Shown here: positions 1-10,797 of the stretch, piece after piece
Layout of the letters: each line of letters begins with the position of its first letter
How positions within the stretch are numbered: position 1 is the first letter of the stretch
Origin: BACL21 sp038141525
GTDB lineage: Bacteria; Bacteroidota; Bacteroidia; Flavobacteriales; Flavobacteriaceae
NCBI GenBank assembly: GCA_038141525.1
Contig: JAYQIF010000004.1
Coordinates: forward strand, 227,400-291,399
DNA: 64,000 nucleotides
Direction: 5' to 3'
The notes under the pieces: model-generated
Told to the model about the DNA's origin: nothing
Databases searched by the model: none
Seen by the model: the letters and a program-made list of their open reading frames with translations, nothing else
Position numbers and translations under genes: made by a program

Positions 1-2897
1 AGTGCCGTTAGCCACAATAATGGTCTGTGGCTCAGCGCGCCTTGTGGCCGGTAATACGTGTAACTCCGCCATGGCCATACTGGTGGTGTAATGATCTTTT
101 TCAAAACCAAAACTACCCGCCATCCCGCAGCAGCCTGAAGGGATAATTGTAGGGCTATACCCCGCTGGCAAATTAAGTAGGTCAAAGGTATCTTTAACCT
201 GACCCAAGGACTTCTGATGACAATGTAAATGCAGCTTTAACTTCTTTGGCGCTTGAGTAAAATCCTCGGCAGAGATGTTTCCTTGACGCGCTTCTTGTGC
301 CAAAAACTCCTCTACAATAAAGGCCTTAGATTGCCATTTTTGGGCCAATACCTTATCAGTAGCCAGGCGTAAATACTCATCGCGAATCCCGTATAGGGCC
401 GACGGCTCAATGCCTAATACCGGGCCCTGCGTACAATGGCCCTCAAAATAGGCTAAATTCTGATCAATGATTTCTTTTGCTTTATCTAGATAACCCTTAC
501 TGAGCAGGGCCCGGGCGCTGTTGAGTCCTGTAATACAGACCACATCATAGCCCAGCCCTACAAGAAGCGCGTAGGCATCCTGCGCTATTTCAGGTTCCAA
601 ATAGTCACTAAACTCATCAATCCAGAGATAAACCCGTGTGCTGTTATTGCTGCGAGGACCCTGATCGTCAGTTCCTTGTAACTGCGGCAACATCTGAGAA
701 AACGACTGTTTTGGAAACTCAGGCAAACTTCGCTCTGGCGCGATCGCGTAAGAGCTTTTTAAAATCCCAGTGAATAAACCACTATTAAGCGTACTGCGAA
801 GCCACGAAGGCAATTTAAATAAATACTTATAGTACAGGGTATTATGTCCAAAAAACCAATCCGCTTTTTTAGAAAAACCTAGTTTATGCCTTTGGTATTG
901 AACTTCAGATTTCACCGTAGCCATGTCCACCTTACTGGGACATTCATTATGACAGGCTTTACAGCCCACACATAAATCAAAGGCTTCGCTCAGCGCCCGA
1001 TGGCCCCAACGTTGTTTATCGGTAACCCCAGTACTGAGCACCTCTCTAAGTACATTGGCCCTAGCTCTTGTGGTATCTCGCTCATTTTTGGTGGCTTGAT
1101 AACTTGGACAAAGCATCCCTTGATGCTCGTGACTGTTTCGACAATCACCACTACCATTGCACTGTTCACTCAAACTTAAAATCCCCTCTTGTGCTGAAAA
1201 ATCATAGCGGGTTTCAATCCACGGGGCCTTTTTAGTCTGATCCACCCGAAAACGCTCGTCCATAGACCATGGATCGACAATTTTACCTGGATTCAACAGC
1301 CCTTCAGGATCAAAAATCGCTTTGATTTGCTTTAAGCGATCGTAGTTATTTTGGCCTATTTGCTCTTTGATAAATTCCGAACGAACGATGCCATCACCGT
1401 GTTCGCCCGAGAGTGATCCGCGATACTGCTTAACCAAAGCGCTAACGGCCTCTGTAATTGCGCGAAAATCCTTTTTGCCTTGGGCTTCTTTTAAGTTCAA
1501 TATTGGTCTAAGGTGCAACTCCCCTGCTCCGGCATGCGCATAATACACCGCCTTTTGATTAAAGGTGTTCATGATCTTAGTAAATGCCGCTATAAATTCT
1601 GGTAAATCCTCTAAAGCAACAGCAGTGTCCTCTATACAGGCTACTGCTTTTTTATCTCCAACCATAGCGCCTAAAAGACCCAGTCCGGCGATACGCAACT
1701 TTATTGCCTTGTCAATGTCGTCTGCCTTTAAAACCTGAATGTCATAAGCGCGCTTTTGGGTTTCTAAGTCAGCACAAAACGCCTCAACTTGCTGCGCTAA
1801 GCCCTGGTGGGTCGCGTCACGTAATTCGCAAAACAACACAGCTTTTGGGCTGTCTTTGACAAAAAAGCGATAAGATTTATACAGTGTATTCTGAGCCGTA
1901 CAATCCAATACCACGTCATCAATAAGCTCGCAAGTATATAAATCATGCTTCATGGCCGAGACCACATCGAGCATACAATCCTCTAGTGAACTGTACTGCA
2001 AAACGACCAAAGCATTTTGCTCAGGAGGCAGGTTATCCAAAGCGATGGTAATAGCTGTAGTCACCATTAGGGTACCTTCACTCCCACAAATAAGTGGCAA
2101 AAGATCAAGTGCCGCATGTTGCTGTTCGAAAGCGCTGGATTGACCCGCCAATAAATCCAAGGCATAACCGGTATTGCGCCGGTGAATGCTGGGTTTTGGA
2201 TAATGATCTAAAATCTCTTGACGTACCTCAGACGGCCGGAGGATTTCAGTGATTTGATCCTTTAATTCTTTGGCAGTGTCGGCGGCAAGGGCGTCATTTT
2301 GATGGTGCCCTGGCGGCATTTGATCGAACTCAGCCCCTTTAATTTCAGGCCGGTTAAACGACACTGGACGACCATCGGCCAAAAAAGCCAGTTATGGCCA
2401 ATACTTTATCCCGAGTTACGCCGTATTTGATAGAGGTTGTACCGCTACTGTTATTGCCCACCATGCCCCCAATGGTACTGCGACTTGAGGTCGACGTATT
2501 AGGACCAAAAAACAAGACCATAGGGTTTTAGATATCGATTGAGTTCATCTCGGACCACCCCAGGCTGAACCGTAATGGTTTTTTGCTTCGGATCAAAATC
2601 CAGGATTTTATTTAAATGTTTTGAGATGTCAAGGACCATGCCATCACTCACACATTGCCCGGCCAGCGAAGTCCCTGCTGCGCGGGGAGTCACCGAAATT
2701 CCTCGTTCATAACACCATTGAAGTACCACCGCAACATCATCATCGGTCTTGGGATAAACTACAGCTTTAGGGCGATTGCGATACACAGAGGCATCAGTGG
2801 CATACATCATCAAGTGCAAATCATCCCAATGACAACTGCCTGATAACTTTTGATCTAAATCTTTAAAATCAAATACCTTTTGGGTGCTGAACTCCAT
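1..2897 (-). CDS. FAD-binding and Fe-S-binding oxidoreductase (YdiJ/D-2-hydroxyacid dehydrogenase type), 3' end outside window
   Basis: The N-terminus carries an FAD-binding type 4 (GlcD-like) domain; the motif PRAAGTSLAGQCV is the PP-loop region that holds FAD. The C-terminal half is an electron-transfer module: an Fe-S motif CVGCKACHNECP is coded near 950-975 and a CCG-type motif SGCCGMAGSFGF near 130. The family (E. coli YdiJ, about 1,000 residues) oxidises D-2-hydroxyacids such as D-2-hydroxyglutarate or D-lactate and passes electrons to the respiratory chain at the inner membrane; the exact substrate cannot be read here. The reading frame is broken twice: an extra base in the A run at 2507-2512 and another near 2381-2391; removing one base at each restores the continuous protein. 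The start at 2897 gives the usual N-terminus. The gene runs off the left edge. Confidence 0.85.
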
Positions 2898-2959
2898 GGC
2901 TTAAAGTTAACATTTTCATCAGGAGCGATTAAGGGATAATTTGGTTATTTTTACCCCAT

Positions 2960-3472
2960 ATGAAACGCATATTTTACCTAGTCGTATTTTTTCTTTTCCC
3001 GACAGTCCTTTGGGCTCAGTATGTGCCAGATAATGCTTTAGGGTTGCGCTTTGGCGACAATGGTGGTGTGGGTCCCGAACTCAGCTATCAGCAGGGACTT
3101 ACCGAATCGTCACGCTATCAGATCGACTTGGGATGGCGGAGTAGTCGACTAGATGAAGGCAATCAACAATTATTCAAACTTAGCGCAGCTTATCAATGGG
3201 TAAATCTGTTAGATGGTGATTTTCAATATTACTATGGTGCGGGAACTGGTTTTTTATACCAAAACGTGGATGCTGTTGATTCAGGCGCAGAAGGCTTTAA
3301 CAGCACAAATCTCTTGTTTTCAGGCATCATTGGAGTAGAATACACCGGCATCAGGGTGTTTTTTGATACACCTTTGATTCAGGGCCTCGACTTAAGGCCT
3401 GAATACGGCCTAGGTGGTTACTATAACGAATTAATCTTTGATGTCGCTCTAACCCTACGCTTCGGGTTTTAA
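2960..3472 (+). CDS. Small outer-membrane beta-barrel-like protein
   Basis: A 170-residue protein with a clear signal peptide (MKRIFYLVVFFLFPTVLWAQ) followed by alternating hydrophobic/polar strands and a C-terminal aromatic residue (LTLRFGF), as in small outer-membrane barrels. The sequence has no motif that gives a ligand or function. It is divergently transcribed from the FAD/Fe-S oxidoreductase across a 62-base gap and convergent with bshA. It probably sits in the outer membrane; that location is inferred from the strand pattern and terminal Phe. Confidence 0.65.
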   Translation: MKRIFYLVVFFLFPTVLWAQYVPDNALGLRFGDNGGVGPELSYQQGLTESSRYQIDLGWRSSRLDEGNQQLFKLSAAYQWVNLLDGDFQYYYGAGTGFLYQNVDAVDSGAEGFNSTNLLFSGIIGVEYTGIRVFFDTPLIQGLDLRPEYGLGGYYNELIFDVALTLRFGF

Positions 3473-3529
3473 TATTATCGCCTAATTCCTAAGACAAGCT
3501 ATCAAAGGCCTGAGGAAATACAATTTAAT

Positions 3530-4672
3530 TCAATTAACCGCGTCGACAGCATGGGCAATAGTGCGCTTGTAAAGCGCCTCGTATTGTGGGACGATCAAGT
3601 CAATGGAGAACTTTTGTGCCTGAGCCCGGGCTTGGTCTTTAAATTGATCCAGTGTGTCCTCATCTTTTAAAATAGATAAGGCATTTTTGGCCATGTCCTC
3701 TACAGCACCCACATCGGATAAATAACCACTGTGTCCATGCAGATTAACCTCTGGAAGACCACCTACATTAGTTGAGATGACTGGAACACGACAAGCCATT
3801 GCCTCTAGGGCTGCCAAACCGAAGCTCTCAATTTCTGAGGGCAGTAAAAACAAATCGGTCAAACAGAGAATTTTGTGCACCTCGTCACTGTTGCCCATAA
3901 ATTGCACTTTAGACTTCAATCCCTTTTGCTCGATTAAGGCTTTGGCTGGGTCTTTTTCTGGACCATCCCCAACAATTACCAGCCTTGCTGGACATTGGGC
4001 CACAACTCGGTCAAATATCTCAATCACATCCATCAGACGCTTCACAGGCCTTAAATTACTCACGTGGGTAATGATACGCTCGTGAGGCTCTGCCATGGCC
4101 TCTCGTTCGCAAGGACCATCTTGTTGGCCTAATTTTGATAAATCAATGAAATTCGGAATGACATCAATGGATTTATTTATGGTAAAATGAGTGAGTGTGT
4201 CCTGTCTTAAACTTTCAGAAACTGAGGTTACCGCATCACTATTGTTAATGCTAAAGGTCACTGCGGGCTTGTAAAATGGGTGGTTCCCCACAAGCGTAAT
4301 GTCCGTCCCGTGCAAAGTCGGGACCATAGGGATTTTAATGCCTTCCTCTAAGAGCATTTGCTGGGCCATATATCCTGCATAAGCATGAGGAATCGCATAA
4401 TGCACATGCAAAAGCTCAATGTTATGCGCTTTCACCACATTGACTAATTTACTGGACAAAGCCAGTTCGTAGGGCTGATATCGAAACAATGGATAATCGG
4501 GCACGACAACCTCATGAAAATGAACGTGATGCGATAAAAGAGCCAGTTTTACCGGCTGTTTATAAGTGACAAAATGCACTTGATGCCCCATATCGGCTAG
4601 TGCAATGCCGAGTTCTGTGGCCAAAACACCACTACCCCCAAAGGTTGGATAACACACAATCGCAATATTCAT
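3530..4672 (-). CDS. bshA: N-acetyl-alpha-D-glucosaminyl L-malate synthase BshA
   Basis: A GT4-family glycosyltransferase of 380 residues, the usual BshA length. It transfers GlcNAc from UDP-GlcNAc to L-malate, the first step of bacillithiol synthesis, in the cytoplasm. Visible features: the N-terminal glycine-rich start MNIAIVCYPTFGGSGV, the internal LHGTDITLVG segment, and the GT-B donor-site motif SEIESFGLAALEAMACRVPV with the E-x7-E pattern typical of GT4. Bacillithiol is used by many Flavobacteriia in place of glutathione. The remaining bsh genes are not in the window. The gene stands alone between a convergent outer-membrane gene and the GH3 fusion downstream of a 36-base gap. Confidence 0.9.
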   Translation of the reverse strand: MNIAIVCYPTFGGSGVLATELGIALADMGHQVHFVTYKQPVKLALLSHHVHFHEVVVPDYPLFRYQPYELALSSKLVNVVKAHNIELLHVHYAIPHAYAGYMAQQMLLEEGIKIPMVPTLHGTDITLVGNHPFYKPAVTFSINNSDAVTSVSESLRQDTLTHFTINKSIDVIPNFIDLSKLGQQDGPCEREAMAEPHERIITHVSNLRPVKRLMDVIEIFDRVVAQCPARLVIVGDGPEKDPAKALIEQKGLKSKVQFMGNSDEVHKILCLTDLFLLPSEIESFGLAALEAMACRVPVISTNVGGLPEVNLHGHSGYLSDVGAVEDMAKNALSILKDEDTLDQFKDQARAQAQKFSIDLIVPQYEALYKRTIAHAVDAVN

Positions 4673-4708
4673 AGGCCGAAGTTAACGTTCAGAATTATCC
4701 TAACTTGA

Positions 4709-7700
4709 CTATTCCATAATGGCCTCATAAATAGCGGCTTGGATTTTGGTCCTTAAATCACTGCTGATCAGGGCTCGATTTTCTGCAGTAGGATAAGTTC
4801 TATTGGACAAAAATACATAAACAACTTCAGCTTCGGGGTCGGCCCATGCAAAAGTTCCCGTAAATCCACTATGCCCAAAACTGGTCATAGACACACAACC
4901 ACAGGTCGGACCTTCTTCTTCTAGTTGGGGTTTATCAAAGCCCACTCCACGACGTACCTCCTCTTCACAGAAGTAACAGGTATTAAATCGATCCAGTGTG
5001 GCTGGTGAAATCCATTGTTGTCCCCCATAACTGCCCTTCCACAGATACATTTGCATCATTTTGGCCACGTCCAGCGCATTGGCAAATAAACCAGCATGAC
5101 CGCCCACACCACCGAGCATCGCCGCTCCTGGATCATGGACATAGCCATGCACCAACTGCTGACGGAAATAATCATCTTGTTCGGTAGGGACAATTTCGCT
5201 TTTATCGACTTTATTCAAAGGAAGGAAATCCATACTCCAAGTCCCCATAGGTCCATAAAACTCATCAAAAGCCAAGGCCTCTAAAGGGCGGTTATTTTTT
5301 TGTTCGAGGTATTTCTTGAGCAAATAATACGGTAAGTCACTGTATTTGTAAATCACCTTGGGCAGGAGTTCACTGTCCTTTATCTGCGCAATAATGCTGT
5401 CCCGGTAATCCCGACGCATATACAGGTCTTGAGCTACAGGCACATCATAAGTGTAGGTCACAAGCGTATCCTTTTTCAGCCCCAAAGTGTCCGTTAGCAG
5501 CGAATCGGCGACAATAGTGGGTGTTGTTCTGTAATATTTGGTAAGGGGTATTCCTGTTATTGAGTCAACCGTCGCCCGATAATAAGGAATCCAAGCCTGA
5601 AAACCAGCGTAATGCGAGAGCATACGCAAAAGACTAATGCTATCCTTATTGCTTTGGGCAAACTCAGGCAATAGAGTACCCACAGTGGTTTCCATGCTGA
5701 GTTCCCCTTTATCAAAGCCTTCCATGACCAAAGGTAAAGTTCCGAGTATTTTGGTCAGTGAGGCCAAATCATAACGATCCGTAGGGCGTACCTTTTGAAG
5801 ACTGTCATAAGTATGGTAGCCCGTCGCCCTTTGATAAATCACTTGTCCTTTGCGCGCAATAAGTACTTGAGCCCCTGGAAACATCCCCTCTTCAAGACCC
5901 AAATCGATCAAACTATCGACGGCCTTTAATTTTTGTGAAGACACCCCCACTCCCTCTGGGATGCCGTATTTGAGCATTGGCCGCTCTTGAGTCAAAAGCC
6001 CTGTGCCTTGCGACCAATGACGCAAATCAACCGGCAGTTGCCCTTGTGCTTTAATCGCCCCAAATATAAGTTCTGCCGCTGCTTTTTGACCAAAAAAACT
6101 ATTTTGGTAGGCTAGAATCATCCCATCTATGTTACTGATAGATCAATTTGATTCAAAGCATAAGGCTTGGCAAAAAAGTCAGCACCACTTTATGAGATCG
6201 GGCAATCTCATGAATCCATACTTTAGTTTGACTTGATAATCTATGCGCTTTCCATGGGTTTTCATTCGACATATGCACCCCGATGATCACGCGGTCATAT
6301 CCTTCGAGCTGAGTCAAACAATCATCTACAGTGGCAGCATCGATACGATCTATTTTTTTATACTGTAACAACTGCTGATAAAAAACTTCGCCAGAATCTT
6401 CACCAAGGCTGACATAGGCGACCTTTTCTTTCTGATTTATGGTCAGCGGCATTAATTGATCATTGTTCTCCAACACGGTAATCGCTGATTCCATCAAAGA
6501 CAAATGTAGAGCGTCGTCTTCAGCCCGATTCAAATCATTAAAGAGGCCCTCAGTCTTGATCCTCTGAAAATCATGAACCCTGAGTAAATATTTTGCTTTC
6601 AATATTTTTTTGATAGAATGACTTAAACGGTCTTCGGTGAGTTTGCTATTGTTAAAGGCCCAAATAAGGCGCTCAATAGTCGCCGGAACATCCTCGGGGA
6701 TAAGGAGTATATCGTTTCCAGCTTTTAAAGCTTCTAGCGCGATGTCCGTGGGATTCCTAAAATCGGCAACCCCTTTCATATTGAGGGCATCGGTAAATAT
6801 AAGCCCCTTAAAACCCATCTCTTGTTGCAACAAATCTGTAACCACTCGTTGGGATAACGAGGTGGGCCATCCTCGCTTGCGGGTCAATTTAGGAACATTG
6901 AGATGAGCGACCATGACACTCCCCAAGCCTGACTGTATTAAAGGCCCGTACGGATAAAGCTCTACAGATTTTAATCGATCACGATTAAATCCCACTGTAG
7001 GCAGTGTTTTATGAGAGTCTTGATCGGTATCGCCGTGCCCCGGGAAATGTTTGGCATTGGCCATGATCCCTGAAGACATCATTCCTGACATAAAGGCCTG
7101 AGCAGACTGAGTTACCTGCTTTGGATCCGAGCCAAAAGCCCGATTGCCGATGATTGGATTTTTAGGATTGGTATTTAAATCGACAACTGGAGCAAAGTTT
7201 ATATGCACCCCCATGCGACGCAGATGCTCCCCAATATGCTTTCCTGTTTTTTGGATCAGTTCTCGATCATTAATCGCTCCAAGAGTCATATTCCACGGAA
7301 AAGCATAGGTCGAATCTAAGCGCATGGCCAGCCCCCACTCGGCATCCATAGCCACCAGAAGCGGTATCTGACTTAACTCATTAAAACGATTTAGCCATTG
7401 GGCTTGCCTGATTGGGCCCCCTTTAGAAAAAATAACTCCACCGATATGGTATTGGTCGATGAGCGCTTCTAATTTTTTGCGCTTTTCAGGCCCCTCCTGA
7501 GAAAATGCATCAATCATTAAGAGCTGTCCCAGCTTTTGTTCCAAACTCATGGTGGCATAAACACTGTCCACCCATTGCTGTTGCTGACCAGGATATTCTG
7601 TATCCAGCAACGGATCATTTGGCGTCCAATTTTGGTCCAATATCGAGACCTCAGAGGGATCCTGAGAGGTTTGACTTAGGACCAAACCAGAACCTTGGAA

Positions 7701-7736
7701 AACAAAAACAATAAAAATGAATAAAAATCGAATCAT
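4709..7736 (-). CDS. GH3 beta-N-acetylglucosaminidase fused to a serine hydrolase (beta-lactamase fold)
   Basis: The N-terminal half is a NagZ-like GH3 domain with the KHFPGHGDTDQDSH signature and a nucleophile Asp in FTDALNMKG. The C-terminal half is a class C beta-lactamase/DD-peptidase-like domain with S-x-x-K in LASLTKI, a YSDLPYY segment and an HSGFTGT box. Such about 1,000-residue fusions are common in Bacteroidota and fit a role in peptidoglycan recycling in the periplasm. The reading is broken near the domain junction: one base in the T/A run at 6172-6177 and another near 6130-6140; correcting both gives the continuous linker (FFAKPYALNQIDLSV then NIDGMILAYQNSF). I chose the start at 7736, which begins directly at the signal peptide MIRFLFIFIVFVF; further upstream codons overlap the neighbouring gene. 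Confidence 0.85.
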
Positions 7737-7768
7737 AAAGTAAGTCATCCCAAACCCGGGTAAAAATC

Positions 7769-8254
7769 CTAAGGCAAAAAACGGTTGTGCCAACTCTCAT
7801 GTGCAGGCACCTCCCAGTAATTTTGGTATTCTTCTATAGTATTGACCAGATTGTTAAAAACGATCGTATTTCTTGAAACCGATTTATTTTTGGCCATCTT
7901 TTTAAACTCCAGCAGTGGTTTATGGGCGATATGCTTTCCTGTGTAAAAAGTTACATTCATTTTGTCGAGTAAATCTACCCCAAGATCCTCTTGGAGAGAT
8001 TGAATAAAACGCACTGAAGCGTCGATACTGCATCCAGAGGCCGCTGCTTTATCTTGATTGAGCCCTATGACGATAAAACGATCGTATGGTACATCAAATC
8101 CCGCCATTAAATCTGCACCATGGGCCGTCCACTGGGTTAAAAATTCCGCGGTGCGCCGCTTCACTGTGACAACTTCGTCCTCAGAAAGCTTTCTATTAGA
8201 TGGATAAATCCAGACGCGCGCATGACCGGGTAAACTGTCAAAAGAAACCAACAT
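7769..8254 (-). CDS. Conserved Bacteroidota protein of unknown function (often mislabelled ABC transporter ATPase)
   Basis: A 161-residue soluble protein. I recognise it as a family well conserved in Flavobacteriia, with the internal segment FIVIGLNQDKAAASGCSID and the C-terminal NNLVNTIEEYQNYWEVPA. Databases often call it an ABC transporter ATPase, but no Walker A, Walker B or ABC signature is visible, so that label is not supported. It lies between the Fe-S reductase genes and the GH3 fusion on the same strand, 15 bases downstream of the Fe-S protein, and is probably part of that transcript. No function can be assigned. Confidence 0.75.
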   Translation of the reverse strand: MLVSFDSLPGHARVWIYPSNRKLSEDEVVTVKRRTAEFLTQWTAHGADLMAGFDVPYDRFIVIGLNQDKAAASGCSIDASVRFIQSLQEDLGVDLLDKMNVTFYTGKHIAHKPLLEFKKMAKNKSVSRNTIVFNNLVNTIEEYQNYWEVPAHESWHNRFLP

Positions 8255-8269
8255 GTCGTTTAATTTTAA

Positions 8270-9064
8270 TTATAAATCGGCCGCCTTGGCGATAAGCTCC
8301 GCAACATCCATGACCGCGACTTTGGCCTCTGCTCCTTTGGCGGTTACCCCATCGGTCATCATGGTATTACAAAACGGACAGCCAGTGGCTACATATGAAG
8401 ACCCAGTTTCTATGGCCTCTTCCGAGCGTTCTACATTAATATCTTTGTTGCCTTTTTCGGGCTCTTTGAACATCTGCGCTCCTCCAGCCCCACAACACAA
8501 ACCGCGTGATTTGCATCGCTTCATCTCAATAAGCTCGGATTCCAAAGCAGAAAGCAACTCTCTTGGCGCTTCATATTCTCCGTTTGCACGTCCTAAATAA
8601 CAAGGATCGTGATAGGTGATTTTTTTACCGCGGAACGTGCCTCCAGAGACTTTTAAACGGCCACTGTCCATGAGGTTTTTCAAAAACTGGGTATGATGCA
8701 TCACCTGATAATGGCCTCCCAGTCCTGGATACTCATTTTTTAGGGTATTGAAGCAATGCGGACACGTGGTTACGATTTGTCCCACGCGATAACCATTGAG
8801 GACCTCAATATTCATCATGGCCTGCATTTGAAACAGAAACTCATTACCAGAACGCTTGGCAGGATCGCCTGTGCAACCTTCCTCTGCGCCTAAAACCGCA
8901 AAGGAAACACCACTCGCTTGTAGCAGTTTAGCAAAGGCTTTGGTTATTTTTTTGGCGCGGTCATCAAAACTTCCCGCACAGCCCACCCAGAATAAAACTT
9001 CTGGGAGCTTTCCTTGCGCTTGGCACTCGGCCATTGTGGGTACGTTTAATGCCTGTTCCATCAC
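8270..9064 (-). CDS. CCG-domain Fe-S oxidoreductase (heterodisulfide reductase B-like)
   Basis: A 264-residue cytosolic protein with two cysteine-rich CCG-type repeats: a VTTCPHCFNTL and HDPCYLGR segment in the first half, and LCCGAGGAQMF with GCPFCNTMM in the second. This family (HdrB/GlpC/LutA-like) binds a non-cubane or 4Fe-4S cluster and moves electrons between a membrane partner and a soluble substrate. The neighbour at 9514-10797 encodes the matching membrane and ferredoxin part, so the two genes very likely form one complex. The electron donor and acceptor are not readable from sequence. Confidence 0.85.
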   Translation of the reverse strand: MMEQALNVPTMAECQAQGKLPEVLFWVGCAGSFDDRAKKITKAFAKLLQASGVSFAVLGAEEGCTGDPAKRSGNEFLFQMQAMMNIEVLNGYRVGQIVTTCPHCFNTLKNEYPGLGGHYQVMHHTQFLKNLMDSGRLKVSGGTFRGKKITYHDPCYLGRANGEYEAPRELLSALESELIEMKRCKSRGLCCGAGGAQMFKEPEKGNKDINVERSEEAIETGSSYVATGCPFCNTMMTDGVTAKGAEAKVAVMDVAELIAKAADL

Positions 9065-9070
9065 GCCCTT

Positions 9071-9502
9071 TTAATCGTTAAATACTTGAATCGTGACTTC
9101 TTTCTCTACCAAATCGGTGAATTTACCGTTGTAACGGGTGGCTTTAACCAAATGATTGTCAATCCAGTGGTAATTACCCCCACGCGGTTTTCCCATGAGT
9201 AAGCTATGGTATAAAAACCCATGTTTTGCCAGCCAATCTTCTGTAACTTTCCGGTGCTCCTCTGTTCTTGAGGTGAAAAAACAAATGATATGTCCTTGTT
9301 CGTACAAACGGTTTAATGTTTTTAGGGCATCGGGATATACCTCTGCAGTCGCCATGCGCTCAGGTTCTTCATTGGGGATGTCGTCACAAATTGTGCCGTC
9401 TATATCGATTAGATAGTTTTTTATTCCCTCTTCTAAAACAGGGCTCACTGTGTGCCCTTGTTCTTCTTTTTTCTTCAATAAATGATCTGCGTTATTGCTC
9501 AT
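9071..9502 (-). CDS. HAD-superfamily phosphatase
   Basis: A 143-residue HAD-like hydrolase. The catalytic motif I is visible as IDIDGTICDD (nucleophile Asp and the +2 Asp), motif II as FFTSRTE, and a Lys at MGKPRGGNYHWID for motifs III/IV. The size suggests a capless HAD enzyme. It is tightly packed between the two Fe-S redox genes (7 bases to the CCG protein, 11 from the membrane subunit), so it is co-transcribed with them, but the link to redox chemistry is unexplained. The substrate is unknown. Confidence 0.8.
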   Translation of the reverse strand: MSNNADHLLKKKEEQGHTVSPVLEEGIKNYLIDIDGTICDDIPNEEPERMATAEVYPDALKTLNRLYEQGHIICFFTSRTEEHRKVTEDWLAKHGFLYHSLLMGKPRGGNYHWIDNHLVKATRYNGKFTDLVEKEVTIQVFND

Positions 9503-9513
9503 TTGTTTTATTC

Positions 9514-10797
9514 TTATTCATTAATCCAATTGCCTCTATCCTGCTGATTAAACGGCCAGGGGGCTGCATTATTTTCTATGTTACTCATCGTGGCGTTTAG
9601 TTCTGAAGGCGCTGCAGATTGCTCCATCACTAAATACTGGCGCATCGACATAATGATCGATACCGGGTCAATACTCACCGGACAGGCCTCAACACAGTCG
9701 TTACAAGTCGTACAAGCCCATAATTCCTCAGGCGATATATAATCGCCCAAGAGTTGTTTACTTTCGCCTTCTTTGGGCAGGGCCATGAGACGGTCACGAG
9801 TGTCCATCATTATTTTTCGTGGAGAAAGCAATTTTCCGGTTTGATTGGCAGGGCATTCACTGGTACAACGACCACACTCAGTACACATCATGGCATTGAG
9901 CAATTGTACTTGACTCAAATCAGTGACATCGCTCGCCCCAAACTTTTCTGGCTCCGAACCCTCGGGTGGTGCAGCATAAGGATCTGCCGAAGGATCCATC
10001 ATGAGTTTGACCTGCTCGGTAACAGAGTCCAAATTATCAAACTGTCCCGCGACTGAGACCCGACCGTAATAGACATTTGGAAAGGCCAACAGGATGTGCA
10101 AATGCTTTGAAAAGTATAAGTAATTCAGAAAGCCTAATATCCCGACAATATGCGCCCACCAACAAATGCGTTCTACCAAATGCATTTGCTCTGGCGACCA
10201 GTGTTGCACGAGTGGATAAATCATTCCCGAAATCCAATTGCCCTGGTTCATTTGTTGAAAACTAAGGTCCGTAGCGTTCATCATCAAGAACAGCCCCATT
10301 AAGACCATTTCAAAGTATAGAATCAAATTGGCATCCGTTTTGGGCCATCCTTTCATTTCTGGAGACCAAAAACGCTTTAAGCGCAAGGCATTACGCCGCA
10401 GCCAAAAGACCACTACAGCCCCAAAGACAAGCACGGCCAAAACTTCGAAGGTTCCGATAAGCACACCATAGAGTGGCCCTATGAATTGAAACACACGATG
10501 CGTGCCCAAAAGACCATCGATCACAATCTCTAGCACTTCTATGTTAATGATGATAAAACCCAGATAAACCAATACATGCATCGCCCCCGATACTGGTCTT
10601 TTGACGAGTTTGGATTGACCTAATGCGATGTAGAGTACGTTGCGCCAGCGCTCCTTTTTGTTTTGCACGGGCCCCACAGGACGGCCCTTTTTAATCGCTG
10701 CGATCAGACGGCGCATATTGTAGGTGAAATAACCCACGCCGGCGGTAAAAACGAGCGCAAATATGATATTTGAAACACTTGGCCAAGTCCCCATCAA
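9514..10797 (-). CDS. Membrane-bound 4Fe-4S ferredoxin / heterodisulfide reductase C-like subunit
   Basis: A 427-residue protein. The N-terminal part has several membrane helices (for example VLVYLGFIIINIEVLEIVI and EVLAVLVFGAVVVFWL), resembling the cytochrome b-type NarI/HdrE module with His residues in the helices. The C-terminal part holds two 4Fe-4S motifs, CTECGRCTSECP and CTTCNDCVEACP. It likely accepts or donates quinone electrons and works with the CCG protein encoded two genes downstream. It overlaps the upstream MCE gene by four bases (TGATG), so translation is probably coupled. Confidence 0.85.
   Translation of the reverse strand: MMGTWPSVSNIIFALVFTAGVGYFTYNMRRLIAAIKKGRPVGPVQNKKERWRNVLYIALGQSKLVKRPVSGAMHVLVYLGFIIINIEVLEIVIDGLLGTHRVFQFIGPLYGVLIGTFEVLAVLVFGAVVVFWLRRNALRLKRFWSPEMKGWPKTDANLILYFEMVLMGLFLMMNATDLSFQQMNQGNWISGMIYPLVQHWSPEQMHLVERICWWAHIVGILGFLNYLYFSKHLHILLAFPNVYYGRVSVAGQFDNLDSVTEQVKLMMDPSADPYAAPPEGSEPEKFGASDVTDLSQVQLLNAMMCTECGRCTSECPANQTGKLLSPRKIMMDTRDRLMALPKEGESKQLLGDYISPEELWACTTCNDCVEACPVSIDPVSIIMSMRQYLVMEQSAAPSELNATMSNIENNAAPWPFNQQDRGNWINE

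Noticed and set aside
7769..8254. ABC transporter ATPase label for the conserved 161-residue protein
   Set aside because: No Walker A, Walker B or signature motif; the label seems to be an inherited database error.
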